This document shows positions 7,126 to 15,093 of a DNA stretch of 64,000 nucleotides, piece by piece. The stretch is from the NCBI RefSeq assembly GCF_946478785.1, contig NZ_CAMLDD010000028.1:6475-70474 (forward strand), written 5' to 3'. The stretch is from an uncultured Flavobacterium sp. (GTDB lineage Bacteria > Bacteroidota > Bacteroidia > Flavobacteriales > Flavobacteriaceae). The notes under the pieces were generated by a model. The model had not been told where the DNA came from, did not search any database, and saw only the letters and a program-made list of their open reading frames with translations. The position numbers and the translations under genes are program-made. The stretch's first letter is position 1. Each line of letters begins with the position of its first letter.

Positions 7126-10100
7126 TTTGTATTAAAATATTCCTGAACCTTTTGATTAAAATTCGAGCGCAAAGGTAGTGATTGTCTATTTAAAATCTCT
7201 ACACTGTTTAAATATTCCAAAAGTGAACTTGGTAAAGCATTCGAACGATTTGAAAATTCAGCTTTATTTGTTTCAGATTGACGCTTGGTGTCCTGACCTT
7301 GTTGTTGAACTGCATTGTTTAATTTTAATAATTCCTGATGAATATTTAAAATTCTTTGAAGGTTTTCATTTTTAAAACCCTTATTCAAAAGTTGCTTTTC
7401 AGATTGCTTCATTTGATCAATAACAGATCTTCCCTGAGAGTCTAATCCTTTTTTGGCTAATTCTTTTTGTAATGCTTCACGAAGTTTTACCTGTTCTTTA
7501 TAAATTTCCATGATTGCTTCAGCATCTCCTTCTCCATCATTCCCTTCTTTGCCCTCATTTCCTTTTCCTCCAGATTGATTCCCTTTTCCATCTTTACCCT
7601 GACCAGAATTTCCTTGACCAGAATTTCCTTGACCTTCTTTTCCTTGTCCCTGCTTTCCTTCTCCACTTTGTCCTTGTTGTCCTTGGCCAGGTTTGTTTCC
7701 ATCTTTCATTTCTTGCTTCATTTTATCACCAAGTCCTTTTTGCTTTTGAATAATATCCGGCAATTGCATTCCTTGTCCGTCTCCCGGTTTTGGTTTTCCA
7801 GATCCTGGTTTAGACATTGACATCTGCATATTGTTCAAAAGGTCACTCAAAAAGTCAGCCAATTTGTTTGCTGATGAAACTGCATATTGCTGATGCGAAA
7901 CTCCTTTTGGAACCTGAACGTCTGTCAAAGATTCAATAGCTTTGTCAACATTATATTGTACGTTACCAATTTCCTTTGTTACATCTTCAGCTACTTTTGG
8001 GTTACGTAAAGACAATGCAAACAAACTGTCATCAACATGTTTGAACTGTTGTTTTAAATTCTGTTGCACTTTAATGTTTTTAGTATAAGCTGAAGAACCT
8101 AACTTCATCGATTTAAATTGTTTCATAACATCTTCCTGAGATAAAGAATAAGCCAAAAGATTATCCAGAACCTGACGAAGCATTGCAACATCTTCTTCTA
8201 ATTGTTCCTGATCTCCGCCTTCCATACTTGATTGCATTTCCTGCGACATGCTTTTCATTTTCTTAGCAGCGCTTTTTTGTTTTGGCTTCGCCGAAGAAGT
8301 ATTCTTTTTACTCAATTCTTCAGAAGCTTTTTGCAAATCAGAATCTACATCTTTCTCTTTTGAAGCATCAGAAGGAATATCCAAAGGTGTTTTTAATGTT
8401 TTATTTTCTTCTTTTAAATCCTTTAAATCTTCCTGAATCTTATCAAAAGATTTATTAATTTCGTCTTGTTTGTCTTTGGTGTTTTCACTGTCTTTATTAG
8501 AAAGTTTCTCTTGTTGCTCTGCTAATTTATTTAATTTCTCAGCTACTTGTTCTGCCTTTTTTTCTACATAAAAACGCTTAGTTAATTCAACCAATTGTTC
8601 TAAATTCCGAGATTGGTTCTTACTAATTTGTTTGAACTTTTCCATCTTATCAAACAAATCTTCACTATTCAGCTTATCATTTAAATTCTTTAATTCATCT
8701 AAAAGCTTTTGGTTTTTCTCCAAATCTTTCTCAGTATTATCTAAACGCTTTTGTAAATCTTCAGCAGTTTTATCTTTTTTCTCCTCTTTAAATTTATTTA
8801 AATTCTGGTTCATTTTCTCAGCAAACTGTTTCATCAATTCGTCCTGCTGCTTTTGACGTTTAATAAAATCATTTACTTTTTGTTGATCTTTAAATTCTAA
8901 ATTATCTTTTTCTTTTCCACTTTTCTGAATCTTATCCATCTCAGAAAATTGCTTATTCTGATTCTTTAAAGATTTTTCTAAACTATTAATATTGTCATTT
9001 TGCTGTTGCAATTCCATATCCTGAATTTCATCTGTAGTAGAAACTCTGTCTGAGAAAACAGAAGATTTTGTGCTCTTAAAACCATGAGGTGCATCGTTAT
9101 CAAAAACTTCAAAATAGTATTCATAAGATACTCCTTCTTCTACAGCAAGATTACTTGGGAAGTTAAAAACGAACTGATCGAAAACTGCCTGCTTTACCGG
9201 AATGGTTCCACGCTTAGCGGTGTTTGGTTTATTACGTTCGTAATATATAATCTGTAATTTTGACAAACCGTAGTCATCACCCAATCTTCCCAACACATAG
9301 TTCTTATCTAACTTTAAACTGTCCGGAGCAGGTGAAACAGTAATCGTTGGATGCTGATCTTTAATTACAGATAGCTGATAATCCAGTTTTTCATAGTTTT
9401 TAACCTTATTATTTGAAGTAAGGATTTGATATTCTGTATTTTGGCTGATATTTTTAGCCAATTTAAATTCATTTTCGGCTTTATTGAACTTCAAAGTTGC
9501 GTTTTCATCCTTCCAAACAATCTCTTGGGTTGATTGTGTATTCATTTTCCAGGTTACCAAAGTTCCTTCCGGGACAATTGCATTTCCGGTTCCCTGAATA
9601 GTTTCTGATTTCTTTTTTAAATAAGATGGAAAATTCAATACCATTTCGAAGTTGGCAATTGATGGAACTGTAATAACTTTTAATTCATATTCGTCTGATG
9701 AAACCGAATTTCCTTCAAAAGAAAATTGAACATTATCAACTGGTTTTTCAATCTTGAATTCGAACTTACCTGGCTGAGATGATTCCATAAAATAACTTTC
9801 ATCTCCAATATGAATCATCACATTCTCCGGAACAACTTTCCCAACCGATTCCATTTTGATAACGAAATTTTTGTTTTGTTCTGTTTGTAAACTCGAATTT
9901 AAAACCACAAACTTGAAAGGAGCCGGTGGTAAAAATGTAGCATTAAAATGCACTACCCTATTTAAACTTTGAGAAATTATATTGCTGTTTCCGGAAATAA
10001 AAAAGACACCAAATAGTAAAACCGGAATCAAAGCCAACGGTAAATACTTCCTATTTGAATTAAAATTAATGGCGTTTCCAAACGGAATTGGCTGTAATGA

Positions 10101-10508
10101 ATTTGCTTTTTGTTCTATAGAAGCCAACATCAATTCTGAACTTTCAGCTGAATTTTCAGAAGATGATAATTGTAAAAAGTTCGTTAGTTTATCACTTACT
10201 TCTGTAAAATGATTTCCAATAATTGCAGAAGCCTGATTATAATCAATTCCCTTTTGAAGTTTAAATAACTTGAAAATTGGAAACAAGATAAATCGGAACA
10301 AAAGGAAAACTTCAACTCCTATAAACAGCCAAAATAAAACCGTTCTCCCAATTGGTTTTAGCCAAAGAAAATACTCTATAAAAAGCGTAAATAGAAAATA
10401 CAATAATCCAAAACCAATAAAAAGAAGTCCTCCTTTTATCAATTCGTTCGTGTAATATTTTTTTATAAAAGCTTCTAACTTTTGATATATAGCAGATGTC
10501 GTTTTCAA
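7122..10508 (-). CDS. DUF4175 family giant coiled-coil membrane protein
   Basis: 1128 residues. Two membrane segments (about 24-46 and 55-75) and a third (about 155-172) anchor the N-terminus. A long, probably extracytoplasmic beta-rich region follows to about 480, then a strongly charged Gln/Lys/Glu coiled coil (about 490-740). A low-complexity Gly/Gln/Lys tract at about 905-990 (repeated GQG, GNSGQG units) precedes a last helical stretch. This matches the DUF4175 family seen upstream of ybeY in Flavobacteriaceae; its function is unknown. Translation starts at TTG (10506-10508); no in-frame ATG occurs until well past the first membrane segments. It overlaps ybeY by 4 bases and is the first gene of that operon. 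Confidence 0.85.
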   Translation of the reverse strand: MKTTSAIYQKLEAFIKKYYTNELIKGGLLFIGFGLLYFLFTLFIEYFLWLKPIGRTVLFWLFIGVEVFLLFRFILFPIFKLFKLQKGIDYNQASAIIGNHFTEVSDKLTNFLQLSSSENSAESSELMLASIEQKANSLQPIPFGNAINFNSNRKYLPLALIPVLLFGVFFISGNSNIISQSLNRVVHFNATFLPPAPFKFVVLNSSLQTEQNKNFVIKMESVGKVVPENVMIHIGDESYFMESSQPGKFEFKIEKPVDNVQFSFEGNSVSSDEYELKVITVPSIANFEMVLNFPSYLKKKSETIQGTGNAIVPEGTLVTWKMNTQSTQEIVWKDENATLKFNKAENEFKLAKNISQNTEYQILTSNNKVKNYEKLDYQLSVIKDQHPTITVSPAPDSLKLDKNYVLGRLGDDYGLSKLQIIYYERNKPNTAKRGTIPVKQAVFDQFVFNFPSNLAVEEGVSYEYYFEVFDNDAPHGFKSTKSSVFSDRVSTTDEIQDMELQQQNDNINSLEKSLKNQNKQFSEMDKIQKSGKEKDNLEFKDQQKVNDFIKRQKQQDELMKQFAEKMNQNLNKFKEEKKDKTAEDLQKRLDNTEKDLEKNQKLLDELKNLNDKLNSEDLFDKMEKFKQISKNQSRNLEQLVELTKRFYVEKKAEQVAEKLNKLAEQQEKLSNKDSENTKDKQDEINKSFDKIQEDLKDLKEENKTLKTPLDIPSDASKEKDVDSDLQKASEELSKKNTSSAKPKQKSAAKKMKSMSQEMQSSMEGGDQEQLEEDVAMLRQVLDNLLAYSLSQEDVMKQFKSMKLGSSAYTKNIKVQQNLKQQFKHVDDSLFALSLRNPKVAEDVTKEIGNVQYNVDKAIESLTDVQVPKGVSHQQYAVSSANKLADFLSDLLNNMQMSMSKPGSGKPKPGDGQGMQLPDIIQKQKGLGDKMKQEMKDGNKPGQGQQGQSGEGKQGQGKEGQGNSGQGNSGQGKDGKGNQSGGKGNEGKEGNDGEGDAEAIMEIYKEQVKLREALQKELAKKGLDSQGRSVIDQMKQSEKQLLNKGFKNENLQRILNIHQELLKLNNAVQQQGQDTKRQSETNKAEFSNRSNALPSSLLEYLNSVEILNRQSLPLRSNFNQKVQEYFNTK

Positions 10509-10658
10509 AATAAAATCTCTTTTGATTATAACCCATAAAAGTAGTAATTATAACAATTCAAATTTCAAAAATCAATTGCAATGCCAATGTTCAAAAACTA
10601 TATCAAATACAACTTCATAAATCTAAAATCAACAATCTTAAATCTAAAATCTGAATTG

Positions 10659-10666
10659 TATCTTTG
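10659..10666 (+). promoter_or_regulatory. -7 promoter box of gltX
   Basis: TATCTTTG, an exact TAnnTTTG match, 18 bases upstream of the gltX ATG. The -33 element is not obvious. The preceding 100 bases are a low-complexity AATCTAAAATC-rich stretch. Confidence 0.6.
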
Positions 10667-10683
10667 CATCAAAATTTAAACAA

Positions 10684-12189
10684 ATGTCAAAGCAAGTTCG
10701 CGTGCGTTTTGCACCAAGTCCGACTGGACCATTACATATTGGCGGAGTTCGTACTGCCCTATTTAATTATTTATTTGCCAAAAAAAACAATGGTGTTTTC
10801 TATTTAAGAATTGAAGATACAGACCAGACTCGTTTTGTTCCGGGTGCTGAAGCTTACATTATGGAAGCATTGGAATGGTTGGGAATTGCTCCTGATGAAA
10901 CCGTTGGGAAAAATGAAAAATTTGGTCCGTACAGACAAAGTGATCGTAAAGATTTATACCAAAAATATGCTGATCAACTGATCAATTCGGGTTGGGCGTA
11001 TTATGCTTTTGATACTCCCGAAGCTCTTGATGCTTTAAGAAAAGAACAAGAAGCAGAAGGAAAAACATTTATTTACAACCATACTATTCGTGAAAAGTTA
11101 GACACTTCTTTAATAATTTCTGCAGAAGAAGTTGGTAAAAGAATTGCAAATGGAGAACATTATGTAATCCGTTTTAAAACTCCGGTTGATGAAACTTTAC
11201 ATTTGAAAGATATTATTCGTGGCGACGTAAAATTTGAAACGAGTCTTCTTGACGATAAAGTTTTGTTTAAAAGTGATGGAATGCCAACCTATCACCTGGC
11301 CAATATTGTTGATGATCATTTGATGGAAACTTCACACGTAATTCGAGGTGAAGAATGGTTGCCATCGATGCCTCTTCACGTTTTATTATACAGAGCTTTT
11401 GGTTGGGATGCTCCGGAATTTGCACATTTACCCTTGATTCTAAAACCGGTTGGAAACGGAAAATTATCTAAAAGAGATGGTGACAAATTAGGATTTCCTG
11501 TCTTTCCATTAGAATGGAAAACGGACGAAAGTGTTTCATCTGGATACAGAGAGAAAGGATTCTTCCCGGAAGCAGTTATCAACTTCCTTGCTTTACTTGG
11601 ATGGAATGACGGAACTGATAAAGAATTATTTTCTTTAGAAGAATTAGTTGAATCTTTTGACTTGAACAGAGTTCATAAATCAGGGGCAAAATTTGATCCG
11701 GAGAAAAACAAATGGTTCAATCACCAATATTTAATCAAACAAAATGACGCTGATTTAGCAAAAGACTTCACTCCTATATTGCTTGAAAAAGGTGTTGATC
11801 TTTCTAAATATGACGTTAAAAGAATCGTTTCATTGATTAAAGAAAGGGCGCATTTTGTTTCGGAATTTTGGGATCTGACTGATTTCTTTTTCCAGGCACC
11901 AACATCTTACGATGAAAAAGCAAGCAAAAACTGGAAAGAAGAAACTCCGACTTTAATGCAGGAATTGATTTCTACTCTGGAATATATTGACGGATTTGAT
12001 TCGGCAAATATTGAAGCAATCGTAAAAGACTGGTTAACGAAAAACGAAATTGGAATGGGTAAAGTAATGCAGCCTTTCCGCTTAAGTTTGGTTGGCGCTT
12101 TGAAAGGTCCTCACCTATTTGACATTGTTGAAATCATCGGAAAAGAAGAAACTATTTCGAGAATTCAGAAAGCAATAAATACTTTATAA
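10684..12189 (+). CDS. gltX: glutamate--tRNA ligase
   Basis: 501 residues. A class I aminoacyl-tRNA synthetase: the HIGH-type motif is PSPTGPLHIGG (residues 12-22) and the KMSKS-type motif is KLSKR (about 260-264). A short insertion after KMSKS (FPLEWKTDESVSSGYREKGF) is, as far as I know, usual in Bacteroidota GltX. The C-terminal helical anticodon-binding part ends with EEIIGKEETISRIQKA-like sequence. It charges tRNA-Glu with glutamate. It is monocistronic on the plus strand, with its own promoter and a strong terminator. glnS lies in the same window, so Gln-tRNA need not come from a mischarging route. Confidence 0.97.
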   Translation: MSKQVRVRFAPSPTGPLHIGGVRTALFNYLFAKKNNGVFYLRIEDTDQTRFVPGAEAYIMEALEWLGIAPDETVGKNEKFGPYRQSDRKDLYQKYADQLINSGWAYYAFDTPEALDALRKEQEAEGKTFIYNHTIREKLDTSLIISAEEVGKRIANGEHYVIRFKTPVDETLHLKDIIRGDVKFETSLLDDKVLFKSDGMPTYHLANIVDDHLMETSHVIRGEEWLPSMPLHVLLYRAFGWDAPEFAHLPLILKPVGNGKLSKRDGDKLGFPVFPLEWKTDESVSSGYREKGFFPEAVINFLALLGWNDGTDKELFSLEELVESFDLNRVHKSGAKFDPEKNKWFNHQYLIKQNDADLAKDFTPILLEKGVDLSKYDVKRIVSLIKERAHFVSEFWDLTDFFFQAPTSYDEKASKNWKEETPTLMQELISTLEYIDGFDSANIEAIVKDWLTKNEIGMGKVMQPFRLSLVGALKGPHLFDIVEIIGKEETISRIQKAINTL

Positions 12190-12210
12190 AATAATTTATA
12201 TTTAAAAATT

Positions 12211-12250
12211 AAATGCTAAGAAACATCAATAAAATGTTCTTAGCATTTTT
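12211..12250 (+). terminator. intrinsic terminator of gltX
   Basis: AAATGCTAAGA ... TCTTAGCATTT forms a long stem with one bulged A and a CAATAAA loop, followed by TTTTTATTTTT. Confidence 0.85.
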
Positions 12251-12323
12251 TATTTTTAAAAAATTTAAATAAGAAGAAATTTCGTAATTTGACAGACCAT
12301 TAAAAACTTAAATCAATATTATT

Positions 12324-13307
12324 ATGAGTATTCCATTTATTATCATTTTAGTCTTTGCCTTCTTTATTTTTCTTTCGTCCTTCTTTACGGTAAAACAACA
12401 ATCTTCGGTTGTAATAGAAAGATTTGGAAAGTTCCAAAGTGTCAGAAATTCCGGATTGCAATTAAAAATTCCTGTTGTCGACAGAATTGCCGGACGTGTT
12501 AATTTAAAAATCCAACAATTAGATGTTATCATTGAAACTAAAACAAAGGACAACGTTTTTATCAAAATGAAAGTTTCAGTTCAGTTTAAAGTTATCCAGG
12601 AAAGTGTGTATGAAGCTTTTTATAAGCTGGAATATCCACATGATCAAATCACTTCTTATGTATTTGATGTGGTTCGTGCCGAAGTTCCAAAACTAAAACT
12701 GGATGACGTTTTTGAAAGAAAAGATGATATTGCAGTTGCAGTAAAACGGGAGTTAAATGAAGCAATGTCAACATATGGTTATGACATTATCAATACTTTG
12801 GTTACCGATATCGACCCTGATATTCAGGTAAAAAATGCCATGAACAGAATCAACGCTGCAGACAGAGAAAAAACAGCTGCCGAATTTGAAGCTGAAAGTT
12901 CAAGAATCAGAATTGTTGCAAAAGCAAAAGCTGAGGCCGAAAGTAAACGTTTACAAGGTCAGGGTATTGCAGATCAGCGTCGTGAAATTGCAAGAGGTTT
13001 GGTAGAAAGTGTTGAAGTTTTGAACAATGTGGGGATCAACTCTCAGGAAGCTTCTGCCCTAATCGTAGTTACACAACATTATGATACCTTACAGGCAATT
13101 GGTGCTGATGCAAATTCTAATTTAATCTTGCTTCCAAATTCTCCACAAGCAGGAAGTGACATGCTAAATAATATGGTTGCTTCATTCTCTGCATCCAATC
13201 AGGTGGGGGAAATGATGAAAAAAAACCATAAAAAAATTGAGAAACCAAAACCTATTCAGTCACAATCTGGTTACGAAGATGATATTCAACCAGAAACAAA
13301 AGAATAA
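12324..13307 (+). CDS. SPFH/band-7 domain membrane protein (paraslipin-like)
   Basis: 327 residues. An N-terminal membrane anchor (about 2-20, IPFIIILVFAFFIFLSSFF) is followed by the band-7 fold beginning QQSSVVIERFGKFQSV and running through VVRAEVPKLKLDDVFERKDDIA. A coiled Ala/Glu/Lys helix (about 170-215, AADREKTAAEFEAESSRIR) and a C-terminal segment with SALIVVTQHYDTLQAIG complete the stomatin/paraslipin layout. Such proteins oligomerise on the inner membrane and scaffold membrane microdomains or proteases. No NfeD partner gene is next to it. The end of the gene shares a bidirectional terminator with the convergent small gene. Confidence 0.93.
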   Translation: MSIPFIIILVFAFFIFLSSFFTVKQQSSVVIERFGKFQSVRNSGLQLKIPVVDRIAGRVNLKIQQLDVIIETKTKDNVFIKMKVSVQFKVIQESVYEAFYKLEYPHDQITSYVFDVVRAEVPKLKLDDVFERKDDIAVAVKRELNEAMSTYGYDIINTLVTDIDPDIQVKNAMNRINAADREKTAAEFEAESSRIRIVAKAKAEAESKRLQGQGIADQRREIARGLVESVEVLNNVGINSQEASALIVVTQHYDTLQAIGADANSNLILLPNSPQAGSDMLNNMVASFSASNQVGEMMKKNHKKIEKPKPIQSQSGYEDDIQPETKE

Positions 13308-13317
13308 TATTAAAAAA

Positions 13318-13346
13318 AAAAAGAGGCTTAATTGCCTCTTTTTTTA
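13318..13346. terminator. bidirectional terminator, stop codon in the loop
   Basis: AAAAAGAGGC, loop TTAATT, GCCTCTTTTT. It ends the SPFH gene on the plus strand. On the minus strand it also encodes the last residues of the convergent gene, whose TAA stop (13328-13330) falls in the hairpin loop. Confidence 0.85.
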
Positions 13347-13582
13347 TTCATAAACCAATTTATAATAACTGGTAATAATGATTGCAAAATCTTAGGATAG
13401 TCATTTGAAAGATAATCTTTATAAGAAGAAAAAAAACCTATGATTATTTTTTGAGGTGTGATTCCTTCTTTTGTTCTTTGAAAACTTAAAACTAACTTCT
13501 GGTAATTAATTTCTTTTTCTAATTTCAGAATTTCCAAATCTCTTTCGATTTCTGCGTATGATGAGTAGTTTTTGGATTCCAT
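13328..13582 (-). CDS. small conserved protein, DUF6327-like
   Basis: 84 residues, no signal peptide. The N-terminal half is a charged helix (YAEIERDLEILKLEKEINYQKL) and the C-terminal half has an amphipathic segment (IIGFFSSYKDYLS) ending in NKKRGN. It resembles the small DUF6327 proteins that follow the holin-like gene in Flavobacterium; the family name is from memory and tentative. It starts 3 bases after the holin-like stop, so the two are almost certainly one operon. Function unknown. Confidence 0.7.
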   Translation of the reverse strand: MESKNYSSYAEIERDLEILKLEKEINYQKLVLSFQRTKEGITPQKIIIGFFSSYKDYLSNDYPKILQSLLPVIINWFMNKKRGN

Positions 13583-13585
13583 AAA

Positions 13586-13936
13586 TTAGTCATTAAAAAA
13601 GATTTCTGAAAATTTCTCTAAAATTGGTCCTTCCACAAATTTATCTTTTAAAAAGAAAAGTAAGATTGTAAAAACAAGATAGACCCCCCCTACTGCTAAA
13701 AATCCTAAAGCATTATTTTTAAAAAAATCGCCAATGGCATAAGCTGCTGCAAAAGATCCAAAAATCATAAACATACTGAAACACAATAAAATCAAAGCAA
13801 ATTTAAAAATTAATGTGATTGATTTCATAGCCACTTTAAAACCCCTAAGTTTATAATAGGCTAAATGGCTATCGAAATAGACCTTTGCCTGGTCCTGGAT
13901 ATCTTTGGTATTTTCTTTTAATTCTTCAAAAGCCAT
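13586..13936 (-). CDS. phage-holin-family (PF07332-like) membrane protein
   Basis: 116 residues. Two membrane segments (about 42-66, LIFKFALILLCFSMFMIFGSF, and about 80-104, LGFLAVGGVYLVFTILLFFL) follow an amphipathic N-terminal helix with DIQDQAKVYFDSHLAYYKLRGFK. This is the layout of the putative Actinobacteriota holin-X family, which in Bacteroidota accompanies YtxH proteins and is a chromosomal envelope protein rather than a phage lysis gene. It lies between YtxH and the DUF6327-like gene, in the same direction. Confidence 0.78.
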   Translation of the reverse strand: MAFEELKENTKDIQDQAKVYFDSHLAYYKLRGFKVAMKSITLIFKFALILLCFSMFMIFGSFAAAYAIGDFFKNNALGFLAVGGVYLVFTILLFFLKDKFVEGPILEKFSEIFFND

Positions 13937-13954
13937 ATTTATAGTTTAAGATAA

Positions 13955-13990
13955 AAACAAAAAAGCTTGCTTAGATTATAAGCAAGCTTT
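13955..13990 (-). terminator. intrinsic terminator of the ytxH-like gene
   Basis: AAAGCTTGCTTA (13962-13973) pairs with TAAGCAAGCTTT (13979-13990). A T-run follows on the minus strand. It separates the YtxH transcript from the holin-like operon, perhaps allowing partial read-through. Confidence 0.8.
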
Positions 13991-14006
13991 GCACTTTATA
14001 TAATTA

Positions 14007-14333
14007 TTATTTCTGAAGTTTAGCATTATGTGCTTTTAAATCAGCCAATTTAGATTCTAAAAAGGAGATTACTTCTTCAGTTTTATGACTTACATTTGAA
14101 AGCAAATCATCAAAAGTTCCATCAAGTCCTTGGGTAGCATTAGTAAATTTTTCACGCAACACTTCTGAACTTGCTTCAAATGAATCTTTTAAATTATTTT
14201 TTGTATCATCTAAACCTTCTTTAAGTTTTGCTCTTGTATTAGAACCTTTATCAGGAGCAAATAAAATTCCTATTGCTGCTCCTACTGCAGCACCAGCAAT
14301 AATTGCCGCAAGTGTATTTGAATTATTAGACAT
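14007..14333 (-). CDS. YtxH domain protein
   Basis: 108 residues. A Gly/Ala-rich membrane segment (residues 8-26, LAAIIAGAAVGAAIGILFA) is followed by the YtxH hallmark PDKGSNTRAKLKEG and a long amphipathic helix. The family is stress-related in Firmicutes and widespread in Bacteroidota, with no defined biochemical activity. It is the first gene ahead of the holin-like/DUF6327-like pair. Upstream on the minus strand, TACCTTTA (14357-14364) is a near-consensus -7 box. Confidence 0.85.
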   Translation of the reverse strand: MSNNSNTLAAIIAGAAVGAAIGILFAPDKGSNTRAKLKEGLDDTKNNLKDSFEASSEVLREKFTNATQGLDGTFDDLLSNVSHKTEEVISFLESKLADLKAHNAKLQK

Positions 14334-14523
14334 AGTATTTAAATTTAAGTGATTAATAAAGGTACAATATTTTGAAATATAAAAATTTGATTAAATCATA
14401 TTACAAGACTATAAAATCTAAAAAACAAAAATTACTCTTTTGAATTTAGAAAAATTGAGATTTAATCTCTAAAATGTTATTTTTTAAAATTAAAAATTTC
14501 AGATCTGACCTTTAGATAAAAAT

Positions 14524-14720
14524 AGCAACTTTATAAACAATTGTATGTTAATAACCCGTTAAACTCACAATAATGATATCTAAAACTTAAATAAAAGCTT
14601 AAAATCTAAAATTATTTAAAAGATGAGTTAGGAGATGGAAGAAGTAAAAAAAGGCCTTAAAACTAAATTATGAAGGTCTCTTTTAAATGATAAAATCTAT
14701 TAAAAATTATAATCTAATAG
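14524..14720. repeat. diverged tandem module, copy 1
   Basis: It aligns with copy 2 at 14839-15035 (offset 315 bases). Shared landmarks in the same order are AACTTTATAAACA, TGTTAATAA, ATAAAAGCTT (ATAAAGCTT in copy 2), TTAAAAGATGA, an A-run with a GGCCTT...AAGGTC stem, and a terminal AATAG/TAATAG. The shared hairpin plus T-run could end a small RNA. Confidence 0.6.
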
Positions 14721-14838
14721 ATTTAATATATTATAGTTAAAATCTTTACATTACAATTTTTAATAATTTAAATTGATATATATATAATACTGCATCTTTT
14801 ATTTCAAGGAATACACATTTTTTAAAAGCAATCTCAAA

Positions 14839-15035
14839 AGTAACTTTATAAACATTTCGTTGTTAATAAGCTCTAAAGCCGGCGAAAAGAAGAACTAAAA
14901 TTAAAATAAAGCTTCTATTTTAATTATTTTCTTAAAGATGAATTATGTGTCGGAATAAATAAAAAAACCTTTTAAAATAAATTTATGGAGGTTATTTTTA
15001 ATATAAAATATTTATTAAAACATAATTTTAAATAG
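14839..15035. repeat. diverged tandem module, copy 2
   Basis: Counterpart of 14524-14720. The order of conserved blocks is the same, but the internal sequence has diverged. The hairpin equivalent is AAAAAACC...GGTTATTTTT. A GCCGGC palindrome absent from copy 1 is present near 14878. Confidence 0.6.
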
Positions 15036-15053
15036 AAAATATAAATAATAAAA

Positions 15054-15075
15054 AAAGGCGCTTAAAAGCGCCTTT
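15054..15075 (-). terminator. intrinsic terminator of glnS
   Basis: AAAGGCGCTT, loop AA, AAGCGCCTTT: a GC-rich perfect stem immediately downstream of the glnS stop, followed by a T-run on the minus strand. Confidence 0.88.
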
Positions 15076-15093
15076 CAATAGATTATAATGATA

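Larger units (their letters stand above)
14334..15093. other. 760-bp gene-free region with two diverged tandem modules
   Basis: No protein gene is visible between the YtxH start and the glnS 3' end. It contains two related 197-base modules (listed as repeats), a near-consensus YtxH promoter box and the glnS terminator. Each module contains TTATAAACA and TGTTAATAA in inverted orientation about 6 bases apart, which loosely resemble DnaA boxes, and a terminator-like A-tract/hairpin/T-tract in its second half. Confidence 0.6.

Noticed and set aside
7487..7702. 71-residue frame in the Gly/Gln-rich part of the DUF4175 gene
   Set aside because: It is a low-complexity shadow of the long coding frame.
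13586..13936. Prophage holin
   Set aside because: No other phage genes are present; the gene is embedded with YtxH and a small conserved gene as in many Bacteroidota chromosomes.
14334..15093. Primary replication origin in the 760-bp gap left of glnS
   Set aside because: It has DnaA-box-like pairs, but the coding-strand switch lies at 22.5 kb and glnS and rnr to its right still read leftward.
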